Source: Bacteroides sp. (GTDB lineage Bacteria; Bacteroidota; Bacteroidia; Bacteroidales; Bacteroidaceae). Taken from it: a stretch of DNA of 64,000 bases. The position numbers were made by a program, and so were the translations under genes. The notes below the pieces were generated by a model that saw only the letters and a list, made by a program, of their open reading frames with translations, was not told where the DNA came from and made no database searches. The stretch spans positions 62,001 to 126,000 of the forward strand of contig NZ_JAQVBV010000011.1 in the NCBI RefSeq assembly GCF_028690125.1, given 5' to 3'. Positions 17,395 through 24,483 of this stretch are shown piece by piece (position 1 is the first letter of the stretch; every line of letters begins with the position of its first letter).

Positions 17395-17592
17395 CTACTC
17401 ACTCTTATTTGACATATCTGAATCCGTATCATCCTCACTCATACCTATTACTCCACGGATAGCGCAGAGTGCCGCCATGAGTATCGTAACCAATATAGTG
17501 CGTATCGTAAGGTTCATATCGAAAGCTTCCAAGCTGGTTGCTATTAGGATAATGATCGCTATCAGGGCGAGTATCATATTTTTCTTACTCAT
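17395..17592 (-). CDS. Small two-TM membrane protein (65 aa)
   Basis: Two hydrophobic segments (MILALIAIIILIATSLEAF and TILVTILMAALCAI) separated by a short polar stretch, then an acidic tail EDDTDSDMSNKSE. Function unknown; probably in the inner membrane. It is 9 nt downstream of the 115-aa gene. Confidence 0.55.
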   Translation of the reverse strand: MSKKNMILALIAIIILIATSLEAFDMNLTIRTILVTILMAALCAIRGVIGMSEDDTDSDMSNKSE

Positions 17593-17601
17593 AAGTATGC
17601 C

Positions 17602-17949
17602 TTATTTGAATGTGATATTCCCGAAAACCGCTACTTGTAGCCATTGGTCGGCATCAGCCGGTGTGCAACAGTGCATCTTTACACGATGCTTGAATTTCAC
17701 ACTAATAGACTCCATCATATAAATGGATTTTTCGAAATTCCAATTCCTGATTAATAAGGAACTGGCTCTATCTGTTATTATATCACCTATGCGAAACCTT
17801 ACAATCAATATTTTAGGAATTTCTTTTTGTAGATTTGGCAGATTTATTTTTTTGATTTCGTTATTTTCAAATATCCCTTCTTCAATCACTGCCCATGTGC
17901 AATATTTATCAATCAGGGCAAGAAGTTCATTGAGAGTTGCTGCGTCCAT
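17602..17949 (-). CDS. Hypothetical protein (115 aa)
   Basis: Not recognised. Mixed alpha/beta, MDAATLNELLALIDKYCTWA at the N-terminus. It lacks the structured leader but has two TATAAAAGG boxes immediately upstream. Probably co-transcribed with the 65-aa membrane protein. Confidence 0.55.
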   Translation of the reverse strand: MDAATLNELLALIDKYCTWAVIEEGIFENNEIKKINLPNLQKEIPKILIVRFRIGDIITDRASSLLIRNWNFEKSIYMMESISVKFKHRVKMHCCTPADADQWLQVAVFGNITFK

Positions 17950-17961
17950 ATTACAAGGAAT

Positions 17962-18001
17962 TATAAAAGGATTACTAATATTTATTATCTGTATAAAAGG
18001 T
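17962..18001. promoter_or_regulatory. Two TATAAAAGG boxes before the 115-aa gene
   Basis: TATAAAAGGA at 17962-17971 and TATAAAAGGT at 17992-18001, 30 bp apart, directly between the terminator hairpin at 18017-18047 and the ATG at 17949. Because no structured leader is present here, this unit suggests the boxes act upstream of transcription rather than as part of the leader. Confidence 0.45.
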
Positions 18002-18016
18002 AGTGAAAATGGTTGT

Positions 18017-18047
18017 CCCGGTAATCGGATTGTTCCTGATTACCGGG
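18017..18047 (-). terminator. Terminator-like hairpin after the leader-F gene
   Basis: A perfect 10-bp stem, CCCGGTAATC with GATTACCGGG. No strong T-run follows on the minus strand, only CATTTTCAC. Confidence 0.55.
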
Positions 18048-18110
18048 TTTGTCTCACTTATTGGAGTTCCATTTCTTCAACACCCATCGTGAAGCCATTC
18101 TCCGTCATCA

Positions 18111-18386
18111 TCAAATGAAGGGGATGTATCTTTCGTTTTCATCCAAATACGCCATGATTGCTTTTGCTTCCTCATGCGATGCCCTGTTTCTTTCATCAAT
18201 GTAGTTGTTATTAGCCATTACCTTAATACATTCTTTGATAGTCCGGTATAAAGACTGTTGCAATGTTGGGTGCATGGTTAATACTGCCGCTGCAAAATTT
18301 GAAGGATTAAAGCAGAAACTATTGATACCGTTTTCTACTTGTTTTGCAAGTTGGAACTCTGCTGTTTGATTTACATTCTTATCCAT
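18111..18386 (-). CDS. Hypothetical protein (91 aa)
   Basis: Not recognised. Mostly helical and rich in Asn and Ala. A longer frame starts at 18407, but there the ATG is only 5 nt from the AGGGAAA box (complement 18413-18419). The second ATG (MDKNVNQTAEF) at 18386 gives a spacing of 26-27 nt, closer to the 13-30 nt seen in the six other leader units, and is preferred. Confidence 0.55.
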   Translation of the reverse strand: MDKNVNQTAEFQLAKQVENGINSFCFNPSNFAAAVLTMHPTLQQSLYRTIKECIKVMANNNYIDERNRASHEEAKAIMAYLDENERYIPFI

Positions 18387-18447
18387 AACAATTTTATTTA
18401 GGAACATTTATTTTTCCCTGCAATCCGGATTCTTTCATCCGTCTGCC

Positions 18448-18600
18448 GGTTTTTCTAAATGCTGTATTAGGTATTCGGGAGGTATCCTGCCAGATTTTTC
18501 ATCAGAATACATCTGAAAGATGGAGATTGTGATGAAAATGCAGTTTAATCTTGCAGGATACGAAACCGATACCAGACCTTTGCATTTGGACAAAAAACGG
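18448..18600 (-). ncRNA. Structured leader element, copy F
   Basis: P0 pairs AAAUGC with GCAUUU plus a U-rich/A-rich extension. The internal loop carries GCAAAGGUC. P1 is GGUAU-CGG with CCG-AAUACC, then GUAUCCUGC with GCAGGAUAC (perfect 9 bp). P3 is CAUCA-C-AAU with AUU-C-UGAUG (core 18500-18534), and the tip is CAUCU-UUC-AGAUG. The conserved motifs appear as AAUCUCC and GUAUU. Confidence 0.65.
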
Positions 18601-18657
18601 TCGATGTAAAGATACCTGCTATTGATAGTCAATCATGGCTATAATAGGTCTCTCTGT

Positions 18658-19104
18658 TTACGACATAAGGGTCAGAAAAGTACAATAGGTCTCTTCGAAA
18701 TCGAATTTATATCTCTCCATCATTCTTTTCCGCTCATTTGTAATTTCACCCAAAAATATATCAAGTGAACTAAAAATGGTCAGATGGATTGTGTCACACA
18801 GTCCTCTATCATCCGTTATGGCAGATATTCTCACCATGTTTTCCATCTCTGGATTGGATACAGCGCAGCAAGAATGTCCACATAGAATAGCATTGGATGG
18901 GATGAAATAATATAGAAGAAGCATATCGTTTTGTTCTTCCCATATATCCATTATCTGTTCTAAAGATAATGGCGTTTCAAGATGATAGGCAAATCTTTCC
19001 CAATCATCGAGGATCTCGGTCACGGTTATGTTTACCGTGTCAAATAATTCCGGCATTGTCATCTTAGCAATGCTTTCAAATCTTGCTCTTTTTGGCGTAA
19101 TCAT
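18658..19104 (-). CDS. Hypothetical protein (148 aa), dnaK operon
   Basis: Not recognised. MITPKRARFESIAKMTMPEL at the N-terminus. The Cys/His-containing middle (CGHSCCAVSNPE) could bind metal. It starts 12 nt after the dnaK stop, so it probably functions with the DnaK-like chaperone or its lipoprotein partner. No sign of J-domain or GrpE features. Confidence 0.55.
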   Translation of the reverse strand: MITPKRARFESIAKMTMPELFDTVNITVTEILDDWERFAYHLETPLSLEQIMDIWEEQNDMLLLYYFIPSNAILCGHSCCAVSNPEMENMVRISAITDDRGLCDTIHLTIFSSLDIFLGEITNERKRMMERYKFDFEETYCTFLTLMS

Positions 19105-19116
19105 ATTGCTTAGGTT

Positions 19117-20916
19117 TTAAAATGATTCTTTATACAGGCATTTTTTTGCTTCTTCCCATGCAGCATTTAACTGTTTGACAATATGTAGCAACGCCTTCGT
19201 GTTTTCTTTTTGACAAATGTCGTCGTACTGGAATAAAAGAGAAACAAGAATGTTGACATCTTCGTCCGTCATTTGATTTCTCATTTCCGTTATCCAGCAA
19301 CGTATCTTGTTGATATTTTGCTCTGAACAGGAGTGTTGATGTATCCACTCCATTTGTTTTTTCTCTCTTTTTTCGTTTGCTTGTGCTTCAGAACGTATCT
19401 GTTCAATCTCTTCTAGCGAGAGGTTTCCTGATCTCTCAATGCGGAGCATGTTGGAATTACCGGTATCTTCGTCTTTAGCTGAAACTATAAGTAATCCATC
19501 CTTATCCACTTCAAAGGTGACACCTATTTTAGGCTTACCCGCTTCTGTGAGTCTCATACCTGATAGGTTGAAGTACCCAATCGACCTGTTTGTCTTTGCA
19601 AAATATCCTTCTCCTTGCAGAATGTGAATGGTTACAGTTGCTTGATTATCTTTGGAGGTAGTAAATTCTTCCCGCCGCTTTATTGGGATTGTTTCGTTTG
19701 CTGTGATTATCCGTGTCATGATACCACCTTCTGTTTCGACACCCAGTGAGAGGGGAGTTACATCCATTAAGATTACATCGTCAAGTTCCTTATTTAACAA
19801 AGCTCCCTCTAAGGCGGCACCTGCCGCAACAATTTCGTCCGGATTCGTACATTTCGATGGTTCTATGCCAAAAAAATTGCGTACCATTTTCTGTACAGAT
19901 GGGATGCGGGTTGAACCACCCACCAATAATATGTGATCAATCTCTGAATTGGAGATACCTGCTGCTTGCATTGCTTGTGAACAGGGTTGATAACATTGTT
20001 CCACGAGCGGAGACACCAGTTCTTCAAACTTTCGTCTGGTAAGCGTTTGGAGAAGATGCCGGGGAATATTGTCTATCGGTATCAGGTACGGAATATTTAT
20101 TTCGGTCATTTCATTGGCTGACAGCTCTATTTTCGCTCTTTCCGCAGCCTCTTTGATTCTTTGGACAGCCTCCGGAAACTGCCATATATTTATTGAATAT
20201 TCTTGATGAAACTCCTTGATTAGCCAATCCATGATTGCATGGTCAAAATCGTCTCCACCTAAATGGGAGTTTCCACTGGTCGCCATGACTTCATAAAAAC
20301 CGTCGTTGCAATCCAGTATGGATATGTCAAAAGTTCCTCCACCCAAATCAAATACTACAATTTTTCCAGGTACACCATTTTTGATACCGAAAGCAAGTGC
20401 CGCTGCGGTAGGTTCATTTAGTATCCGCCTGACTTTTAAGCCAGCGATGATACCCGCTTCTTTAGTTGCCTGCCGTTGTTTTTCTGAAAAATAGGCAGGT
20501 ACAGTGATAACAGCTTCGCTTATTTCCATACCGAGATAATCTTCCGCACTCCTTTTCATCTTTTGAAGGATGTATGACGATATTTCTTGTGGAGTGTATT
20601 GTTTTTCTTCAATCTGTACAATCAGTTTTCCATCTTCCAACCCCCGTATTTCATAAGGCATCATTTCTGATTTTTCACTTATTTCAGAGATTTTTTCCCC
20701 AATAAAGCGTTTGATAGATGATACGGTACGTGTCGGATTAGTGATAGCCTGCCTTTTTGCAGACTCACCAACCTTTATTCCGGCCGAAGTAATTGCCACA
20801 ATAGATGGCGTGGTATGTTTTCCTTCGCTATTTGGAATAATGGTCGCATCACTTCCTTCGTAAATGGCCACACAGGAGTTTGTGGTTCCCAAATCTATGC
20901 CAATAATCTTCCCCAT
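19117..20916 (-). CDS. dnaK: Hsp70 chaperone DnaK-like
   Basis: A 599-aa Hsp70, about 40 residues shorter than E. coli DnaK because the C-terminal lid is reduced. All ATPase motifs are present: GIDLGTTNSCVAIYEG at residues 5-20, ITVPAYFSEKQRQA near 137, FDLGGGTFDIS near 190 and LLVGGSTRIP near 330. The substrate-binding domain carries VTPLSLGVETEGG near 385. The chromosome should have its own dnaK, so this is an accessory Hsp70. It is encoded 2 nt after a lipoprotein gene and 12 nt before a 148-aa gene, with no dnaJ or grpE. Whether it helps replication, partition or the lipoprotein is unknown. Confidence 0.85.
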   Translation of the reverse strand: MGKIIGIDLGTTNSCVAIYEGSDATIIPNSEGKHTTPSIVAITSAGIKVGESAKRQAITNPTRTVSSIKRFIGEKISEISEKSEMMPYEIRGLEDGKLIVQIEEKQYTPQEISSYILQKMKRSAEDYLGMEISEAVITVPAYFSEKQRQATKEAGIIAGLKVRRILNEPTAAALAFGIKNGVPGKIVVFDLGGGTFDISILDCNDGFYEVMATSGNSHLGGDDFDHAIMDWLIKEFHQEYSINIWQFPEAVQRIKEAAERAKIELSANEMTEINIPYLIPIDNIPRHLLQTLTRRKFEELVSPLVEQCYQPCSQAMQAAGISNSEIDHILLVGGSTRIPSVQKMVRNFFGIEPSKCTNPDEIVAAGAALEGALLNKELDDVILMDVTPLSLGVETEGGIMTRIITANETIPIKRREEFTTSKDNQATVTIHILQGEGYFAKTNRSIGYFNLSGMRLTEAGKPKIGVTFEVDKDGLLIVSAKDEDTGNSNMLRIERSGNLSLEEIEQIRSEAQANEKREKKQMEWIHQHSCSEQNINKIRCWITEMRNQMTDEDVNILVSLLFQYDDICQKENTKALLHIVKQLNAAWEEAKKCLYKESF

Positions 20917-20918
20917 GT

Positions 20919-21944
20919 CTATTTCATTGTAATTAGAATCTGTTCTTTAATGAGTTTGTTGGGTAGACTATCTAGTTTGAGCCCGTCAGTAAGTTTTTGT
21001 TTTTGGAGTTTTTCGAATAAGGACTCCATCTGTTCGCCTATTGAATATAATTCTTTCACTTGCTTTTCTGTGCGTGTTTCTATACACAATTGATTATAAT
21101 TGGAATAAGGATTTAATAACATGGATATTGTCATTGCGGCTTGTCTTCTGGTTTTTACTTGATTCCGATTGACGGCGTCCATACATCTTCGGGCATTCTG
21201 GATGAGCCGTCTGTTGGTCCTTACCCCCATATATGCTATTAAGTCCTCGGGAGCTATTTTTCTGTCGGAGCTTGCTTGAACCAAAAGTTCTGTAATCTTG
21301 GCAGTTGTCTTAATAACAGTACGGACGGACTTTTCATCGTATTCGTACAAGTAGTTAAGAAAGTTAATAAAAAGGTGGTTTTCTTCACTTATGAAATCCA
21401 ACATTTCCTTTTTAGATATAAATCCCTCACTGTTCCATGCTGTCAATCGGTTTGTGTATTCAGCGAGATTTTCTGATGCAGTTCTATCTGCCTGTACCTT
21501 GTCATCCAGTCTATTGAAAAAAACTTCTGCTTCTTGGAGAGCAGAAGAACTGACTGTATTGTTATTTCTATTATTGAAAGATTGTTGAACCAGTATGATG
21601 TCTTTGTACGTCCTCTGTTTGCTATCGGCTAATCTTAGCATTTCATCGGAAATATAGTTTCCTATCGTAGCACATCGAATCATATATTGTACGGATTCGG
21701 CTTTATCCAGTGTGGTATCTGCTATCATAAAATGCAATACAGTATCTTCCAGCATTTTCCACTTTTCCAGAGTCACTATTAGGTCAGGAGTGGATATGTT
21801 TTCTATGGTACCCAGTTCTTTCTGGAATTCCCCATAAGCAGAAAAAGCCTCTATCTTGCAATCTATTTTCGATATTTGTCCTTTAGATGAACACGAGATA
21901 ATCGTTAACACTAAAGCCAAGAAATAAAGTATTCGTATTTTCAT
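20919..21944 (-). CDS. Putative lipoprotein (341 aa), dnaK operon
   Basis: The N-terminus MKIRILYFLALVLTIISCSS is a signal peptide ending in a lipobox (IIS-C), so the mature protein should be lipid-anchored at Cys18. The rest is mostly helical and charged, with no family I can name. It is first in the operon lipoprotein - dnaK - 148 aa. Pairing an exported lipoprotein with a cytosolic Hsp70 is unexpected. Confidence 0.65.
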   Translation of the reverse strand: MKIRILYFLALVLTIISCSSKGQISKIDCKIEAFSAYGEFQKELGTIENISTPDLIVTLEKWKMLEDTVLHFMIADTTLDKAESVQYMIRCATIGNYISDEMLRLADSKQRTYKDIILVQQSFNNRNNNTVSSSALQEAEVFFNRLDDKVQADRTASENLAEYTNRLTAWNSEGFISKKEMLDFISEENHLFINFLNYLYEYDEKSVRTVIKTTAKITELLVQASSDRKIAPEDLIAYMGVRTNRRLIQNARRCMDAVNRNQVKTRRQAAMTISMLLNPYSNYNQLCIETRTEKQVKELYSIGEQMESLFEKLQKQKLTDGLKLDSLPNKLIKEQILITMK

Positions 21945-22072
21945 TGTTGTTGAATGTTAATTGCTTATAATCAGTGTTCTTGTTTGTTGTATGATGATGG
22001 TATGAGTTTGTTTGTATCTTATTTTATAGAAAATATGGTGACCTGAAACCTTTTTCGCCGTTTGACCGTCCA

Positions 22073-22330
22073 TTATAACTGGCAAATGTTTTTGTCATCA
22101 ATCGCTGTTAGACTAAGAATGGGTGCTCTAAGTTTGATAAACTTCCAAAATATGTATTTTAGAGACATTATACAGATTTCTTTTTGACATGTTTGAAGTG
22201 GAATCTTTTCTTGCGTCTGGTTCATTTTCATTTTGGGGTATAGGCGATCTACTTTGGTATCACTCTTACCAATGGATTTTGTTATTAGCATTTTGCTATT
22301 AGCTAAATTGTATCTAACTTTTTCTTTCAT
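22073..22330 (-). CDS. Doubtful small ORF (85 aa)
   Basis: Basic protein starting MKEKVRYNLANSKMLITKSI. A good promoter-like sequence (TACTTTTGC on the minus strand, about 22344-22352) lies 13 nt upstream, but the amino acid composition is unremarkable and I recognise no family. It may be a real small gene or just a leader transcript. Confidence 0.3.
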   Translation of the reverse strand: MKEKVRYNLANSKMLITKSIGKSDTKVDRLYPKMKMNQTQEKIPLQTCQKEICIMSLKYIFWKFIKLRAPILSLTAIDDKNICQL

Positions 22331-22371
22331 ATCTTTTTTTGCAAAAGTATGAATAATTGCACATACTATAA

Positions 22372-22575
22372 AATCGAACTTGTATGCTTTAATTATATTT
22401 ATGCAATTGAACTTTATTGAAAATAATTAATCGAACCTAAATACTATAAGTTAGTTATGTTTTGTAAGTCGCTGTTATTTTAGATCGTATCGAACATTTA
22501 TGAACTGTTAGTGTTGATGAGTAGTGTGATTTATATTAAGTTTGATTATGTGTTTATATTTAATTAATCAAACAT
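22372..22575. repeat. Cluster of AATYRAACNT boxes in the AT-rich intergenic region
   Basis: Decamers AATCGAACTT (22372-22381), AATTGAACTT (22405-22414), AATCGAACCT (22429-22438), AAGTTTGATT (22538-22547, inverted) and AATCAAACAT (22566-22575). The last two form an inverted repeat. A matching inverted pair occurs at 26695-26732. The gene-free stretch 22331-22834 holds no other clear feature except the recombinase promoter. Confidence 0.45.
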
Positions 22576-22804
22576 TAGTATTGTTATTTTTATAAAGCTA
22601 GAATTGATAATCTATTGTTAATTAAGAGGAGATAAATTAGGAAGTAGAATGTTCTATGAGCTTCTAAAAGATACTGTTTGGTATCTTTTGGCTTTATCAT
22701 ATTGTGTGTAATTTCTGAATCATCGATTAAGTGAAATGAACCGTTAATAGTATATAAAGTAACATGCATTTAAAGTATGATTTTTATTATTTGAATATTA
22801 ATTG

Positions 22805-22812
22805 TACCTTTG
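22805..22812 (+). promoter_or_regulatory. Bacteroidetes-type -7 box for the recombinase gene
   Basis: TACCTTTG matches TAnnTTTG. It ends 22 nt before the ATG at 22835. The -33 element is poor. Confidence 0.5.
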
Positions 22813-22834
22813 TGCATTAATAAAAAATAAATCC

Positions 22835-23434
22835 ATGACCAGAATAGGTTATATAAAACTGAATGTATCGAGCACCTCTCAAGACAGTATGGAAATACTG
22901 GAGAGTCTTGGCTGTAAGAAGATTATTATAGAGCAAGTAGAAGATGAAGTAACACGTCCTCAATGGAAGCGTATGCTAACTCAACTGAAAAAGTCAGATG
23001 AGCTAGTTGTTCTTGGTCTCAGTAATGCAATTAGAGGGTTGCGCGAACTTGCTGCATTTTTTGAGTTATGTCGTATAAAGAAAATCCGTTTGATTTCTCT
23101 AAAAGATAAGCTAGATTCCAATGATGAACTATTTCCCGCTTCTACTTCTAAATTCATGGATGTATTTGCTTCTTTAATGGGAGATATAGCCGTGGAAAGA
23201 GGGGCTAGTGCTCGCATCCGTGCACAGAATAGAGGGAATGCTCTCGGGCGGCCGGTTGGCAGTCGGGATAAGCAGAGAGAAAAACTCTGCATTGAACTTT
23301 ATATGGGTGGTAGCAATGTTGAAGATATTTTAAAAGAGACAGGGTTTCGTTCAAAAAGTTCAGTTTTTAGAATTTTGAGGAATAATGGTATGGAACCTGA
23401 CCGTCGTCCGGGTAAAAAGAAAAAAGCAGATTAG
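22835..23434 (+). CDS. Serine-recombinase-family protein, catalytic site altered
   Basis: A 199-aa protein built like a small resolvase: N-terminal catalytic domain, a long E-helix (ERGASARIRAQNRGNALGRP) and a C-terminal HTH (VEDILKETGFRSKSSVFRIL). Compared with gamma-delta resolvase, YARVSTSQQ becomes YIKLNVSSTSQ, so the Arg before the active serine is replaced. KLDRLGR becomes GLSNAIR, losing Asp67 and Arg68, while Arg45 (TRPQWKRM) and Arg71 remain. It may be a DNA-binding regulator or a slow recombinase. I chose the ATG at 22835 over the longer frame from 22802 because the -7 box lies between them. The gene is convergent with the membrane protein gene, overlapping it by 4 nt. Confidence 0.7.
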   Translation: MTRIGYIKLNVSSTSQDSMEILESLGCKKIIIEQVEDEVTRPQWKRMLTQLKKSDELVVLGLSNAIRGLRELAAFFELCRIKKIRLISLKDKLDSNDELFPASTSKFMDVFASLMGDIAVERGASARIRAQNRGNALGRPVGSRDKQREKLCIELYMGGSNVEDILKETGFRSKSSVFRILRNNGMEPDRRPGKKKKAD

Positions 23435-24483
23435 GCTATCAAATTATGCACAAATATGATAATCGTCAAACAGATGGCTACATATAAGCTAAATATACGT
23501 TCTCTTTCCTTTACATATTGAAGATCTGCAAGTCTTGCTGAACAGATTATTGTCATCCATCCGAACAAGATGGACGTTGCTAGTGTGCGTGGACGGAATC
23601 CAACTATCGAAAATTCGATATATAATGCTGCCATGCCTAATAATAGCAATGGTATATAAATTAGATTCCTTTGAGAAAAAAACAGTTCGTTCCACTTTCT
23701 AGGTACCCAATCATGTAGCTTTGCGCCTATTTCTATGATCAGAAATAAAGCTAAAACGATGTATATCACATAAGGTTTGGGTGTAAGGGAAAGAAATGCC
23801 ATCTGTATAATGCAATATCCCAAATAAATAACGCCGACCTGTATGGCTGTTTCAGCCACGACTAATTGTGTCCAGGCAAGCCATCGAGGAATACGAACCG
23901 ATTCCTTTCTTCTGTGCAGGTCCACTACAAGGAATAGTGAAGGAAAAATTACCGAAAAACAAAATACACAAGCTTTGAATAGAGTTATTTGTAATCCGCT
24001 GGCACCTATATTGCCCATTGATGCAATCACGTACAAGATTACCAATAGCAGAATGGCAAAAGCCGTATAATACAACGCTATGAAAAAATGTCTGAAAAGT
24101 TGGTAAATACGGTTGGATATACGGATTCCATCACTCAGGCACAACGTTGCCAGTGCCGCTATCCATGATGTCAACATCAGCGTATGAGGAAATCCGGCAT
24201 GATAGGCTCCCGTCATGTAGATAACAAAAAGTGCCGGTGTTCCATAATAAATGACTCTTTTTATCCTGCCAAGATAGTGCATCCCGCAAAGAGATGGAAT
24301 ACCAAAACACAGCCATTCGCTTTGCCGGGTGTACAGGTACAACAAGAAGGTGAGAGTTGCGCATCCGAATTCTATTGGAACATCAACGAATGTCATTTTT
24401 GTTAGTGTCCGTATTATGGTCAGTAGTTTTGCAGGAAGAATTCTTGCCCAAATCATTGTTTTAGAAGAATTTGAATTTTGCAT
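23431..24483 (-). CDS. Multi-pass membrane protein (350 aa)
   Basis: About nine hydrophobic segments, for example FGCATLTFLLYLY, LYYTAFAILLLVILYVIA and PYVIYIVLALFLIIEIG. It resembles DUF4153-type membrane proteins of Bacteroidetes, but the match is only by overall look. Its start overlaps the end of the UvrD-like gene by 23 nt; an ATG at 24456 (MIWARILP) is an alternative. Function unknown. Confidence 0.6.
   Translation of the reverse strand: MQNSNSSKTMIWARILPAKLLTIIRTLTKMTFVDVPIEFGCATLTFLLYLYTRQSEWLCFGIPSLCGMHYLGRIKRVIYYGTPALFVIYMTGAYHAGFPHTLMLTSWIAALATLCLSDGIRISNRIYQLFRHFFIALYYTAFAILLLVILYVIASMGNIGASGLQITLFKACVFCFSVIFPSLFLVVDLHRRKESVRIPRWLAWTQLVVAETAIQVGVIYLGYCIIQMAFLSLTPKPYVIYIVLALFLIIEIGAKLHDWVPRKWNELFFSQRNLIYIPLLLLGMAALYIEFSIVGFRPRTLATSILFGWMTIICSARLADLQYVKERERIFSLYVAICLTIIIFVHNLIA

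Noticed and set aside
18435..18632. 65-aa minus-strand reading frame
   Set aside because: It runs straight through structured leader F, and the encoded sequence has no protein-like conservation.
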